Source of the DNA: Hymenopus coronatus
Taxonomy: Eukaryota; Arthropoda; Insecta; Mantodea; Hymenopodidae
Length of the DNA: 64,000 nucleotides
NCBI GenBank assembly: GCA_030762935.1
Contig: CM060892.1
Span: 91,608,827-91,672,826 of the forward strand
Reading direction: 5' to 3'
The number at the start of each line of letters is the position of its first letter. The first letter of the stretch is position 1. The translations under genes and the position numbers were made by a program. The notes below the pieces were generated by a model. It searched no databases and was not told where the DNA came from. It saw only the letters and a program-made list of their open reading frames with translations. Positions 32,755 through 45,135 of the stretch are shown in pieces.

Positions 32755-33180
32755 CAAAATGTCTATCTCCTACGGTTGACCAGTTATGCAAAAGCATTCC
32801 GAATGAACGGACTTCAGAGGATATTCCTGGAAAGTTCAAGCTATACATATTATTTGGAAAGTAAATAATTTAGTATACAGTATTGTATTAACAAATGAGA
32901 AATTCAACATTCTGTAAAGCTTTCCGGTAGTGTGGGGTACTTTTCTTGAAAATCCTTTGGATCCTTTTAAGTTACTGACTTAAATATCAAACATATTTTT
33001 AGCTATTTTATTGTTTTTGAGTTTTGCTGTTCTCAGAAATTAGATATAATTTTTTCAAGAACAAATATTTATAGACTCAAGACATCTAAGACTCCTTAAA
33101 ACACCTGTTTCCGGTGAAATCATGGTATAGAATTTTTGGATACCTTCTTTATATAGTATGTCATTTGTGCATACATGATT
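32755..33180 (-). mobile_element. D850 left half, minus strand
   Basis: From 'tgtctatctcctacggttga' to 'gaatttttggataccttctt' and the worn palindrome near 33150. The right half is missing. Confidence 0.75.
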
Positions 33181-33189
33181 ATCACTCTT

Positions 33190-33445
33190 CGGATAAAGTA
33201 GTAACTTCAATGACCATTGGAGGCTTTGATATGTGAAACAATTCATACATCTGTACGTTTAGAACATTAAGGTAATAATATTTATATAATTAAACACACG
33301 CACATTCATTCTCACTTCCAGACTCTGTGGGGGATAGGGAATAACTCTGATTAAAGAAAAATTCACCACACAGCCGGGAATCGAACCCTGGACCTCTGGA
33401 TAAGAAGTCAGCTCACAGACCAATCAACCACGGAGGCAGTCAGTA
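33190..33445 (-). mobile_element. SINE family D copy, minus strand
   Basis: The head lies on the minus strand: 'gcctccgtggttgattggtc' (A box) and 'cagggttcgattcccggctg' (B box). The body follows with 'gtgaatttttctttaatcag' and 'ttattccctatcccccaca', ending toward 'cattggaggctttgatatgt' at about 33217-33236. It shares order and length with 35.35-35.59 kb. Confidence 0.8.
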
Positions 33446-34261
33446 ACTAATGTGATAAAATCATTAGCGTAAGCAGATTCAACAAGGTTATATAATTTCA
33501 TCATTAATAACAAATAAACTTATAGACCGACATGTAATAGACAGTTCAAAAATAGACATTTTTGCACTACTTATTTAATTAAGTTTTAAAAGAAAATTTT
33601 AACCCCGAATTATTTATCTTATAGACGTAAGCTCCAATGCAGTAGTAAATAAGAGCGAGTTGATAAAGTGATGGGAATGCAACACATCTTAGTTTTTATC
33701 TTGTTCATTAAATCACTGCAGTGTTTTGTTTTTACGTTATAATGCAAAGATATATTTTACCTTTTTTGCCATCTGCAGACTTACTAACTGACCTCGCGTG
33801 CTTTTGAATACTTACTAACAAGGACAGCAGTTAGGCGGGTCAAAAGTTGTCCATGTAAGCTAATAAGGCTTAAAGAAAGCAGAACTTTTTGTGGACAGAG
33901 GGTGAGCAACACGCAGAATTATAGCTTTTCTGGGGCTGACATTCGCAAAAGCAAATCCCTGTACCGAAAAAAAACGTCAGATTAGGCCTCATGGTACGTG
34001 ACGGGTATGTATTGTTGGATTAGTGTGTTTGCTTGTCCACTGTGACAATTAGGAGGCTGACAATGCTACCGCAGCTTAACAATTATATATCAGAGGTAAG
34101 CTTTCAAATGGCTTAACTCGGTACCCCTCAGGTCCACTGATGCAGCGTAAAATGCAGAGGGAGATCTTGTTCGCCAAAGTAAAGCAACCATCTTTTACAA
34201 AATTATTAAATTATGGCTTCCTGAGTAAGTGTTGGAGTTGAATTTAAATGTTTATCCCATC
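33446..34261. other. Unassigned sequence
   Basis: No repeat match and no open frame of interest. Confidence 0.4.
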
Positions 34262-35114
34262 GTTGTTTTCTCTACACGTATTATGTACACAGTGTATACA
34301 GAAGGTATTGTAATGCACCCAAAAATTCAACATGAGATTTTACCAGAGATAAATGTCTTGGGTCTCCCTGAATCCAAGACAAGCATCTTTGGAAAAAGGT
34401 ACGTATGTGAGCGTGTTTGCGTGTGTGTATCTTTGGACAGCATTGCTCAAAAACGAAAAGCGTTAAACACCAAAATTGGTATTTAAGTTCAGTATCATCC
34501 AAAAATGCAACATGAATATTTTCAAGAAAATTCCCCCACCCTCATGGAAAAAGTTTCGAAAATTTTGATTTTATAAAAAGTGACTATAACGATTTTAATT
34601 AAAATGTCGTATACTAAAAATATTTACCTAAGAAATAAAATCTATATCTTGGGAATTGCCTCTAAAGACTACTTTAATCTGGATGAATTTCACGGAATTT
34701 TGTATAACTGGCAAACTGTAGGAGATAGAGAAAAATTTACTTAACAGAAAATGTATATATCGTTAAAACACAATTTATGTTATATACATCTTTTCGTGGA
34801 GTGGATTGTTTTTTAGATATTCCTTATTATTGGTTTCAGTTTAAAAAATGTTATACTTTTCTCATAGGGGAATTTTTCAACTCCTGTCCATACAAACAAA
34901 GGAACTTCAGTCACATAGCAACCAGCTTTTGTCTAATGCTTTAGCCTTAGATACTCCCCTTATTCCCTTCTACTTGCATGGAAACAGGTAGTAAGACTAC
35001 TTATACTAATTTTTTCTCGGTTAGCATGAAGTAAAAAGGAGCATTAGCTTTTTAACAATAATTTGTTGCAGAGATGTAGAGAAAGTCATGTGAATAGAAC
35101 ACATCAGATTTTCA
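34262..35114 (+). mobile_element. D850 copy, full length
   Basis: The palindrome at the left is well preserved ('ctctacacgtattatgtac...gtgtatacagaagg'). The right end is 'gtagagaaagtcatgtgaat' at 35076-35095. The overlapping 85-codon plus and 73-codon minus frames lie in its left part and are shared by other copies for that reason only. Confidence 0.9.
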
Positions 35115-35229
35115 TAATGATAGCATTAGTTTCGACACGTGGCCGGCCCAATGGGAGTTACTTGATACCTTCAAGCACGCACGCTGTGTCAGGTTCCAAG
35201 CCGCTTATATACCTATACAAGTACAACAT

Positions 35230-35295
35230 ATTCCCGAATATTCGTGAGTGGATTATCCAGTTTACGGATTATCCGTGCACCCCCCTCACCCCAAT
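35230..35295 (+). mobile_element. Fragment of a possible pogo/Tigger-type DNA transposon end
   Basis: 'ggattatccgtgcacccccc' (about 35265-35284) resembles 'cgattattcgtgcttctccc' at 35987-36006 in the same orientation. The TTATCCG-type motif recalls pogo-like terminal repeats, but the match is short. An AT run truncates this copy at 35296. Confidence 0.25.
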
Positions 35296-35320
35296 ATATA
35301 TATATATATATATATATATT
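35296..35320. repeat. (AT)n microsatellite
   Basis: About 12 AT units between the fragment above and a SINE D. Confidence 0.9.
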
Positions 35321-35344
35321 TATTGTTATTTATTGTTTTATTTG

Positions 35345-35585
35345 TATAGCCCCCTTTAACATCAATGGTCATATCGGGGGCTTTGACTTGTGAAACTGTA
35401 GGTTCAGGATATCAGGTTAATAAACTTTATATTACTAAACACACGCAGACTTATTCTTACATTCATATTTCCAGACTGTGTGGAAGATAGGGAATAATTC
35501 TGGTTAAAGAAAAATTCCCTTCCCCAGCCGGAAATCGAACACGGGATCTCTGGGTGAGAAGTCAGCTCGCTGACCATTCGTTTTA
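35345..35585 (-). mobile_element. SINE family D copy, minus strand
   Basis: The 3' side lies at 'atggtcatatcgggggcttt'. The B box is 'gtgttcgatttccggctg' (complement of about 35526-35543) and the head lies toward 35585. It is more decayed than the copy at 33.2 kb. Confidence 0.75.
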
Positions 35586-36442
35586 ATGTTAATACACGTT
35601 TTCCTTTTTTGTTTCTCCGCCACATCTTTTATAAATTTTTCTTAACTTGCTTCGTTGGCACACGCTGATCACATCAGAAAAACTGAATTTCTTCTTTATT
35701 CACACGGAACAGGCAGGCTGATAACAATGGGAACGGTACTCTGTTGTCACGCGGTATCTTTTAAACAATGGCACGTCGCCAGGAAAGCTTCAGTTCTTAT
35801 TTTAATGGAAATGTCACTTATTGTCTGCGCCGGATCTTTTATTGCTGTTACCTAAAAACAGCAAAACCTAAGCAAAGAACTAGAATAAATATTTGAACAT
35901 AAATACATACTGCAAATGTAATTTAGTATTTACATATGTATGCTGTACCTTAAAATCCTTTAATTACGGGTTTCTGCATTAATCGTCGATTATTCGTGCT
36001 TCTCCCCCATGTTACCCCGTGGAGATTATACTGTATATAGATTTTTTGCGCAAATTAAAACTACAATAACCAGTACCTTCATAAACAGGTTATTAGAAAT
36101 TATGTTTTCCTACCACCACACACCTCTCACATCTTCAGAAAAATTATAATAACATTGATTAACTCTTTGTTGGCAGGTTAGTAAAAATATTCTTTGACCT
36201 TAACAATATTAAAAAACACGTGTCAGAAGAGCGATCACTTAAGGTGATATATCTGTAAAATTTGTAAAATGCATAGTATGTAATATATCACATTAGATAT
36301 TTTGATTCGAAACGAAGTTTATTTATTAGAAAAAATAAATGCTATTTATTCCTCATAATTTACACCAATTATTACACACAATAAAGGTGATATTGTTTTT
36401 ATGTGTTAACATTCTAACTTGCATGGCTATTTACATCATAAA
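35586..36442. other. Mostly unassigned; possible pogo-type end at 35970-36037
   Basis: The stretch 35970-36037 ends 'ggagattatactgta' after TTATTCG and a C run, which could be one end of a pogo-like element starting CAGTATAATCTCC on the minus strand. A partner end is not found. The rest is AT-rich and unrecognised, including a 66-codon frame at 35655-35855. Confidence 0.3.
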
Positions 36443-37305
36443 TTTTTATTTTATCTACACGTACTATGCATATAATGTATAGAGAGGGTACTGTATTGCA
36501 TCCAAAATTCAATACCGAGATTTCACCGGAAATAAATGCTTTGCGGGCACCTGGTTCCAAAACGTTTTTAGAAAAACGTCCGTTTGTGTCTGTGTGTCTG
36601 TCTGTGAGCAGCATAACTCAAAGACGCAGTCAGTTAAATACCATATTTGTTATTTAAGTTTAGTATATTCCAAAAATGAATCACGAGCATTATCAAGAAA
36701 ATCCCCCACCTCCATCTACCCATTACATATGGAACATTTTTCGAAATTTTTATTTTCTCAAAAATAGCTGTAACGATTTTGATTAAAATCACTTATATTT
36801 AAGGTATTTATATTCCAAATAAAATGTATATCTTGAATTTTGTGGGAGTAATCTCTGAAGTTATGTTTAGTCGAAATGAATTTTTCTGAATTTTGTACAA
36901 TTGACAAATCGTAAGAGAGACACAAAAACTTACTCCACAAAAGATTTAATATCGTTAAAATACACAGTTACGTCATATACATTTTTTCCTGGAGTTCACG
37001 GTTTTTGAGATATTCCTTGCTATTGGTTTCAATTTTAAAATACTAAATTTTCCTAAACGGATATGTTAAAACAGCCGTATTTCAATTGTTTCACATAGCG
37101 ATAGCATTTAAAAAATTTGACTATCGCTTTAGCGTAGCGTATTTCCTTATTTCTCTCCTACTTATAAGGAAGCAAGCAATAGGAGTATTTCTGCTAACGT
37201 TTATCTCAATTAGCATGATGTAGATAAATAAATAACCTTTCTAAGGAAAGTTTGTTTGTGCAACAGCTAGAGAAAGTCTTGTTAATGGAATACATCAAAG
37301 ATTTT
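36443..37305 (+). mobile_element. D850 copy, full length
   Basis: The left end is 'tttttattttatctacacgt', the palindrome is intact in its core, and a TG/TC run sits near 36585-36605. The right end is 'gctagagaaagtcttgttaa'. Confidence 0.88.
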
Positions 37306-38274
37306 ACTGTCCAAAGTTCATTGTTTTAATAAGAATGACCTATGTGATCCACTTTTAAAAATATTCACATAAGTATTCCGATTTCTACAGATATGAATTT
37401 CAAAATAGATCTGCCATAACATACATTTTATATTAACCATGATTACTGTAGAAACATATATTTTTATTCTCCTCGAAACTCTAGAGTTTTGAAAACTTAA
37501 TAATAGATTTCTCTAAATTGGATCATTATTTCGAAAACCCATATGGTCATTGTATTTAATGTACATTTCAGAGGCAATATAAAAATTGTGAAACAAATTA
37601 GTAAAAAATTGCATTGTGTGGAACATTTTGAATATGAAAATCTTGTTGGCAAAATGTTTGCCAGAGAATAAGATACTGATTAACATTTCTTAATAAGCAT
37701 ATCTTCAAATTCTGAATTCATATTACTTTCTTATGGAAAGAAACATAGTTCTTCACAATTTTTGGTCAAATTTCACTGACGCATCACCTTAATTTAAAAT
37801 GTAATGGGTAGAAGTAGAACGTAGGAATTTATTTTCCTTGATCATTCTATTTTCATATTCTTAATCTTAGCCCTTGATCTTTTCAATAATCTTTTTTGAG
37901 CCATCGTCTCTTTCGATTATAACACCTTTTTCTGAAGGTCTCAAATTGCATGTTCTATTTTTTCCTTAATGGGATACAAGATAATTGCCACAGTTTTCTG
38001 AATACACTTTACGTCCGCATTTTCCCTTCGCTTCACTCGTCTTGTTTATCAGTGGAGAGGTGAACAGAATGCGCTCCTTCAGAGGCACAAAACGAAGGTC
38101 GCTGTCATATATGAAGGTTTTTTATGCTGAATTTTGTACAAAGCAATAGCCGCTGTAACATTGAAACATGTGAAAGCACAACATTTGCTCTAAACTATTG
38201 TATCTACAAATGCATAATATTCCTTTATCTGGATCAAAAATAAATGGCTAGAAGAACAGCTTTCATAAAATAAA
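37306..38274. other. AT-rich stretch, nothing recognised
   Basis: About 1 kb between D850 copies. No coding or repeat signal. Confidence 0.45.
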
Positions 38275-39120
38275 TCTGATGTGTTCCATTCACATATATT
38301 GCTCAGCATCTCTGCAAAAAAAAAAATTATTTAAAAGCTATTGCTTCTATTTCTTCAGGCTAATTGAGAAAAAATTAGCAGAAATAGTGTTATTACTTGC
38401 TTCCTTATAAGTTGAAACAAATAAGGGAGTACCATAGGTTAAAGTGATAGTCAAAGGCTGGTTGCTATGTGACTGAACTTCCTTTGTTTGTGTGGACAGG
38501 AGTTGACAAATTCCTGTATGAGAAAGGTATAAGTTTTTCAAAGTGGCACCGATAACAAAGAATGTCTCAAAAAAGACCAACTCCAAGAAAAAAATGCATA
38601 TTACATAAATTGTGTGTTTTAACGCGCTATAATTTTTTGTGTGTTAAGCTTTTGTCCATTTCTTATGATTCAGCAGTTATACAAAGTCAAGTACTCGTCA
38701 GAAGCTATTCCCAGAAAATTCAAGATATACGTTTTACTTGTCAGGTAAATAATATCTTTAGCATACGATATTTTCATCAAAATCGTTAAAGCCATTTTTG
38801 AGAAAATCAAAATTTTCGAAAAAAGTTCCAAGCAAAGGGTAGTTGGAAGTGTGGGGATTTTCTTGAAAATATTCGTGTGGCATCCTTGGAAGATACCAAA
38901 CATAAATACCAAGTTTGGTTTTTAACAGACTTTTCGTTTTTGAGCTGTGCTGCCCACACACAGATACACACATACAAGCAGACACACACACGTACATTTT
39001 TCTAATTTTTTGTTTAAGGGCCTCAAAACATGTATTTCAGGTGAAATCACGGTATCGAATTTTTGGGTGCATTACAATACCTTCTCTATACACTATGTAT
39101 AAATAGGTGTAGAGAAAGTT
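38275..39120 (-). mobile_element. D850 copy, minus strand, full length
   Basis: The right end 'tctgatgtgttccattcaca' is at 38275-38294. The AC microsatellite is at 38953-38993. The left palindrome region ends 'gtgtagagaaagtt' at 39107-39120. Frames of 60-80 codons inside belong to the repeat. Confidence 0.9.
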
Positions 39121-39179
39121 ATAGTTTGTGGAACAGTGAGTGGAGAAAGCCATGTGAGTGCAACACATATTTCAAAACA

Positions 39180-39540
39180 TTTGTTGTGTTCAATTCACAT
39201 GAATTTCTCTACATATTCCCCAAAAGCTTGTTCTTCTACTTCATGGTAATCCAGATGACTATTAGGGTTTTATCAAAATATGCTTTCTAATTGTAAGTAG
39301 AAGGGAATTAAGGGAATGGACAAGGCTAAATCGATAGTAAAATCATTCAAAGGCTGATCGCTATGTAAGGCATTTGAAGTTCCTTCTATTTACATAACAA
39401 GGATGGAAAAAAAAGTTAAAAAGGCCTTCCATTTTGAATAATTTTCAGAACTGGACATTTTGAAAACTATATCAAGGAATATCTCGGAAGTGGTTAACTC
39501 CATAAAAATAATATACAATTTAAATTATAAAATAAGAACT
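39180..39540 (-). mobile_element. D850 right-end fragment, minus strand
   Basis: It runs from 'ttcaattcacatgaatttct' through 'aagcttgttcttctacttca' and 'ggctaaatcgatagt' to 'aggaatatctcggaagtgg', and is broken at about 39540, just before the hairpin. It follows the previous copy in the same orientation after 60 bp. Confidence 0.75.
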
Positions 39541-39559
39541 AAGCTTTCCTGGCGACGTG

Positions 39560-39631
39560 TTAATTCAAAATCTTCTCGGGCTTCTAGCCAGGTAAAAACT
39601 TGGCTAGAAGCCCGAGAAGATTTTGAATTAA
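39560..39631. repeat. Perfect 30-bp hairpin with 10-base loop, bounded by TTAA
   Basis: The arms at 39561-39590 and 39601-39630 are exact reverse complements. The left arm starts TAATTCAAAATCTTCTCGGG, and the loop is GGTAAAAACT. TTAA is present at both outer edges. A perfect stem of this length amid decayed repeats suggests a recent insertion (tiny foldback/MITE-like) or an expressed hairpin. No open frame. Confidence 0.9.
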
Positions 39632-39738
39632 TTTAAATTATGTTTTGTTGGGCTACCTGGCATTAATGAATAAAGATGCTACTTCAGATTCGTATCATTT
39701 CTTAACAGTGTTGTAGAATGGCTCCAGCAACACTTTCA

Positions 39739-40593
39739 TTTTTACTTTCTCTACATGTACTGTATACATAGTCTATAGATAGGATATTGCATTCTACACA
39801 AAAATTCGATACCAAGATTTTACCGGAAATAGACATTTTAGGGACTCCTATGTTAAAAAAATTTTTTTTAGAAAACTATCCCTGTCTGTGTGTGTATGTC
39901 GGTGTGACTGTGAACGCGATAACTCAAAATGGGAAGTCGGTAAAATACCAAACTTGGTATACAAGTTTTTTACCTGCTAAGGATGCGACACGAAGATTTT
40001 CAGGAAAATCACTCACCTATACATGGAACAATTTTCGAAAATTTAATTTTCTCAAAAATGGCTTTCACGGTTTTGAGCAAAACCTCTTATATTCAAGATA
40101 TTTACATGACATAAAAAGTATATCTTGAATTTTCTGGAAATAGCCTCCAAAGATTCTTTATTCTGGATGAATTTGTTGAAATTTTCTTACCTGGTAAACC
40201 GTAATAGATTGACAAAAACTTACTATACAAAAATGTAGATGTCGTTAAAACACACAATGTATGTCATATGCATTTTGTTTTTCATGGAGTTGACCGTCTT
40301 CGAGATATTTCTTGTTATTAGCTTCAGTTTTAAAATACTTACACTTTTTTCATACGGGAAGTCGTCAACTGCTGGCCACCTAAGGAATCGGAATTTAATT
40401 CCGTAGCAACCATATTTTAAAACATTTCAAAACATTAGTCTAGTGTACATCCTTATTTCTCTTCTATTTGAGGGAACTAAAACATAAGACCGATTCTGCT
40501 AATTCTCGATTAACATGTAGATACAAAAATAAACTTGCTGACAATTTGTTACAGAGATGTAGAGAAAGTCTTGTGACTGGAACACATCAGGTT
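39739..40593 (+). mobile_element. D850 copy, first of a head-to-tail pair
   Basis: The left end 'tttttactttctctacatgt' and the right end 'agagaaagtcttgtgactgg' are followed by 'aacacatcag'. The next copy begins within 2 bases. Confidence 0.9.
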
Positions 40594-41446
40594 TCTACTT
40601 TCTCTACTCGTACTGTGTACATAGAGTGTAGAGAAGGTATTGTATTTCACCCAAAAAATCGATACCAATATTTCACCGAAAATATTTGTTTTAGGGACCC
40701 CAAATCTAAAAAAAAGCATTTTAGAAAAAGGTCCGTGTGGTGTGTGTGTGTGTCCGTGCGTGTGTATACACGATAACTGGAAAGTCGGTAAAATACCAAA
40801 TTTAGTATTTAAGTTTAGTTTCTTCCAGCTCTGCGACATGAAGATTTTGAGAAACATTTCTCTACTGCAAATTTAACATTACATTGAAAACTTTTAAAAA
40901 ATTTAGATGTTCTCAAAAATGTCTCTAACGATTTTAATTAAACATACCATATATGAAAGATATTTATATGGCAAATAAAATGTATATCTTGAATATCCTA
41001 CACAGACCTCTTTATTCTAAATGAATTTTGCTGAATTTTGCGTAACTTGTAAACCTTAAGAGATAGATAAAAACATATTACACAAAAATGTATATCACAT
41101 TAAAACACACAATTATGTCATATAGGTTTTTTTTTTTTTTTTTTAGATATTTCTTCTTATTTGTTTCAGATTTAAAATGCTTAAAACTTTTCTCCCACGG
41201 AAAGTTTTAAACTGCTGCACCTGCAAAGAAACGTATTTCATCCACATGGCAACCGTTTTTAAAGGATTTGAATCGCTTTAACTTAGTGTATTCCCTTATT
41301 TTCCTTCTACTTAGTAGGAAACAAGTAATTAAGCCAATGCTAATGTTTATCTTGATAGCATTAAGTAGGTAGAAGAATATGCCTTTTAGCAATAATATAT
41401 TACAGAGAGGTAGAGAAAGTCATGTGAATAGAACACATCAGTTTTT
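40592..41446 (+). mobile_element. D850 copy, second of a head-to-tail pair
   Basis: The left end 'tttctactttctctactcg' fuses directly to the right end of the preceding copy. A TG run lies at 40737-40752. The T run at 41126-41145 is copy-specific. The right end is 'gtagagaaagtcatgtgaat'. Confidence 0.9.
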
Positions 41447-42140
41447 TTAAAACACTGATTCCACAGAATTACAAGGCGAATAACTGATCACCTCTGTTGA
41501 TTCAGCGAGAGGTTTAACTACTGCTTATCGAACAGGCTGTATAATCAGAATACAATTTGTAATGCGCTTGATTCTGTTTTAATGAAGTAGGTCACAGTTC
41601 AGTTTGAAAGCGCATAGAAACATCATGAATAGCCAAATTGGAAATTATCAAATAGTTTGTTGATCGCCGCAAAGGGAATATGAATGCAATCATAACCCCT
41701 ACTGTAACTTAGCGTAGGATTTTAATAAACCCTAAAATACTATTACTACATGATCAACCGACAAAGCACTATCAAAGCAAAATTTGGCAATTTCCTTGCT
41801 GTTTAGTCTCCGCTAAATGATATCAATTATTTTTCCTGTACGGAAACCAACGGCTAATTTTAGAGATCAAAACCAGTCAAAACCTCTATTCAAATGTCAT
41901 TAGTAGTAGATGATCTTCTCCAGTAGATCAATGGTGGTCTAACTCATCTGCATTCACATTTCATGTCGTAAACCTTCACTAGGTGGCGCTTTAATGATGT
42001 ATCAGTGATGGCGCGGGTTCTTGCGGTCTAGGAATTATTTCAATAGATATTTTTGTTTAGTTATTACTTGCACTTATGAAGCAATATACAATACAGTAAC
42101 ATGGTAATCTATAGTTTAGAAGCAAGATTGAATAAAAAGT
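41447..42140. other. Unassigned sequence with a CTCF-like site
   Basis: TCACTAGGTGGCGC at 41976-41989 matches 13 of 14 positions of the CTCF core consensus CCASYAGRKGGCRS. No coding or repeat match in the rest. Confidence 0.35.
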
Positions 42141-42144
42141 CTGA

Positions 42145-42455
42145 TATGTCCCATTCACGTGACTTTCTCTACCTATTCTGCAGCAGATTATTCTTACAAA
42201 AGTCGATCTTTCTCTGTAGTTCGTGCTAATCAAGATAACAAAACATAGTAAAAATGATCGTATTAGCTACTTCCCTATAAGTAGAAGGGAAATAAGGGAA
42301 TATACTAGGCTAAAGCAATAGTCAGAGCTTTTAAAAGCGATTGCTAACGTTTCTTTGCATGGCCAAGAGTTAACAGATTCTCGAGTGAGATAAGTTTAAA
42401 TATTTCAAAACTGAAACAACGAATATCTCGGAATGATCAACTACATGAAAAAAAA
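42145..42455 (-). mobile_element. D850 right-end fragment, minus strand
   Basis: 'gtcccattcacgtgactttc' at the end, then 'aataagggaatatactaggc' and 'gaatatctcggaatgatcaa'. It stops at an A run near 42450. Confidence 0.75.
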
Positions 42456-42749
42456 AAATGTTCGAACAATATACTAAGGTCACAGGTGTATACTATGTAT
42501 AATAAAAGTAACATATTTATTTCATCTTTTTTTCGTTTTCTTTTCGGTTAACTGATTTTCGGTGACTATCACTTTCCCGGAATTGTAGAAGCTACCGTTC
42601 TTTCATTTTCTGCTCACTCTGATTTCTTTTGAGACTGCCAACCTTCCGTTCTTGATGTGTTCTGTTTCCTGCTAGCACAGATCTTTCAATACATACAACG
42701 ATTAATGTTTGTCTCTCGTTTAATAATTATCTTTTAATGTTACTGCGAA

Positions 42750-43478
42750 TTTTTACATACTGCATTGTACTGCATCAAATATTTCACCGTAAATATATGT
42801 TTTGAAACCCCCTGAATACAAAAAGAAACATTTTTATAAAAATGCTCATATGTGTGTGTGTCTTTCGTGAGTGAGTGAGCATGCGTGTGAGTGTGTGTGT
42901 GTGTGTGTGTGTGTTTGTGTGGGCGCGCGCCTTTGGACAGCATAGCACATAAACGAAAAGCCCGTTAAATACTTAACATGTAATTAAAAGTCAGTACCTT
43001 CCAAGGATGCGACACAAAGATTACCAGGGAAATCACCCCACCTCCAACTCCTTTTCATGGAGCATTTTTCGAAAACTTTGATTTTCTCAAAAATGGCTCT
43101 AAATATTTGATTAAAATATCGTATATTAAAGCTATTTACATGACAGATACAATGCATATCTTGCAGAGCTCATTAAAACACACAATTTATATAATACATT
43201 CCTTTTTTAGAGCTAAGTTTTTTAGAGATTCATTGTTATTGGTCATACAAATGAAGGAACTTCAATCAAATAGCAACCAGCTTTTAAAACTTTTAACTAT
43301 CGCTCTAACCTATGTTACAACCTTATTTCCCTTTTGCTTACAAGGACACAAGCAATAAGATCATTTCTGTTTTTTTGTCTGGATTAGCATGAAGTAATCG
43401 GAGAATACGCTTTTCAACTGTTCTTTTGTTTTATAGATGTAGAGATTCTTATGTGAATGGAACACATCTTGATTTTTT
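42750..43478 (+). mobile_element. D850 copy, left end truncated
   Basis: It starts at 'ttgtactgcatcaaatattt', so the palindrome is absent. The TG microsatellite with a GCGC stretch is at 42851-42930. About 130 bp of the middle are deleted near 43165. The right end 'gtagagattcttatgtgaat' is clear. Confidence 0.8.
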
Positions 43479-43989
43479 AACTTATTTTTCATATATTAGC
43501 TTCTGTTTCTTTACTTATCATTTATTAAAGTTTACATACATCATATTGTAATGCAAATGTTCTTTCTCTGTATTTTAAATTACTTATTACTTTTGACTTT
43601 TAATTCTATTTAACTCAATTTAACTGCTTAGTATGTACTGCAGCTATCCTAGGCAAAACTAATGTACACAAACTCAGATGAAATTTTTAAATAAATAAGC
43701 CTTTTTAAAGATCCGGAGAGAAAGTTTCCAGGAAGCTACACAGAAACACTGGCAGAGATTCAGAATTTAGAAGAATAAGTACCTTTATCAAAAAACCATT
43801 AAAGATATTTGATTTTACCATTAAAGTTTTTAGGTAGATATGCGTTATATTTTAAGTTGCATTTGTAAGATACATTTGTACGTTACAGTACAATATATGA
43901 AATACACTTTGAACAGAAATGTTGTAATGAAGGAAACGTCTGATTGCCCTGAATAACAAAGAGAGTTTTCACAACAACAACAACTACAA

Positions 43990-44032
43990 TAATAATAGTA
44001 ATAATAATAATAATAATAATTATAATAATAAT
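43990..44032. repeat. (AAT)n microsatellite
   Basis: Imperfect AAT run between D850 copies. The surrounding 43480-44120 is otherwise unassigned AT-rich DNA. Confidence 0.9.
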
Positions 44033-44124
44033 TTACACTTACCAAATGCATTTAACCCCCAAATTTACGCAAGCCGAAAGAAATCCTACTTTTCCCTACC
44101 TTTGGCGGTTATACAGTAAAGCAA

Positions 44125-45135
44125 GCTGTGCCAAACTTGGTATTCATACTTAATATTTTCCAAGAATGCTACACGAAGATATTCAAGAGAATCTCCCCCG
44201 CCCCCACAAGCTCCTTTTACATGCAAACATTTTTGAACATTTTGTTTTTATCAAATAGGCTCAAAAGATTTTGATTACAATTACATATTAAATATATTCA
44301 TATCACAAATATTTTGAATTTCCTGGATATATCCTCTGAGGATTTCCTTATTCTGGATGAGTTTTACAGAATTTTGCATAAAGGTTTAACTGTAAGAGGT
44401 ATACTTAAACTTCGTTTCGTAATCGGCTTACCTTCCCCGTATTTGTAAGACTGACATCCCCCTATGACTTACAAGCCACGGAATGGCGAACCTATTACGA
44501 GGGGTCGGCCCGTAGCCAGGCATGAACATGAGGAAGTGGATGATAAAAAAATGTAAGCGAAATTGATGATTGGAAAGGTGATGATGGAGTAACTGGTAGA
44601 ATGAGTGGCGGGGGAAACCGGCGGACCTGGAGAAAGCCCGCCCAGACACCGCTTCGTCCACCACAAATCCCACATGCAGACGCCTGGGATCGAACCCGGG
44701 GCACTTAAATGGGAAGCGAGCGGTCTAACCTTTCAACCACGGTGCAACCTAGATATAAACTTACTACATTATGCATGTAGATCTCGATAAAACGTATCAT
44801 TTATGTCACATGTTTTTCTTGTAGAGTTGACCGTTTTGGAGATATTTCTTGTTGTTGATTTCATGTTTAAGATAAAATTAACCTTTCTCAAACAGAACCA
44901 TGCAAAGCGAACAAGCCTCAATTGTTTCATAGATCGACCAGATTTAAAATATTTGACAAACACGTTAGCCTAAAGTATTTCCTTATTTTATTTAGTTACA
45001 AGAAAGTAAGTAATAAAACCAAAATGGCTAATGTTCATCTCAATTAGCATGCTGTACATAAAAATATAATATTTTGTAAGAATAGTTAGTATAAGTAACT
45101 GCTGGGAAAAGTTATGTGAATGGAACACATCAGAA
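44125..45135 (+). mobile_element. D850 copy interrupted by a SINE B, left end missing
   Basis: It starts at 'gtgccaaacttggtattcat'. It is interrupted at about 44408 by the SINE B, resumes at about 44750 with 'tagatataaacttactacat', and ends 'gttatgtgaatggaacacat' at 45110-45129. Confidence 0.85.
44410..44752 (-). mobile_element. SINE family B, long form, minus strand
   Basis: On the minus strand the head has 'gtggttgaaaggttagaccg' (A box) and 'ccgggttcgatcccagg' (B box, about 44687-44703). The body follows ('gtgggatttgtggtggacga', 'ccggtttcccccgccactc'), then an extra 3' block absent from the 19.1 and 25.3 kb copies, ending 'agccgattacgaaac' at about 44412-44426. It is the same long form as 62.45-62.81 kb. 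An approximate target duplication is visible but decayed. Confidence 0.88.

Noticed and set aside
38347..40876. Similar peptides (for example FGIFQGC, FSKMALTIL) in frames of several loci
   Set aside because: At first this looked like a gene family. All lie at the same place in D850 copies, both strands show equal similarity, and stops and frameshifts are random, so coding selection is not supported.
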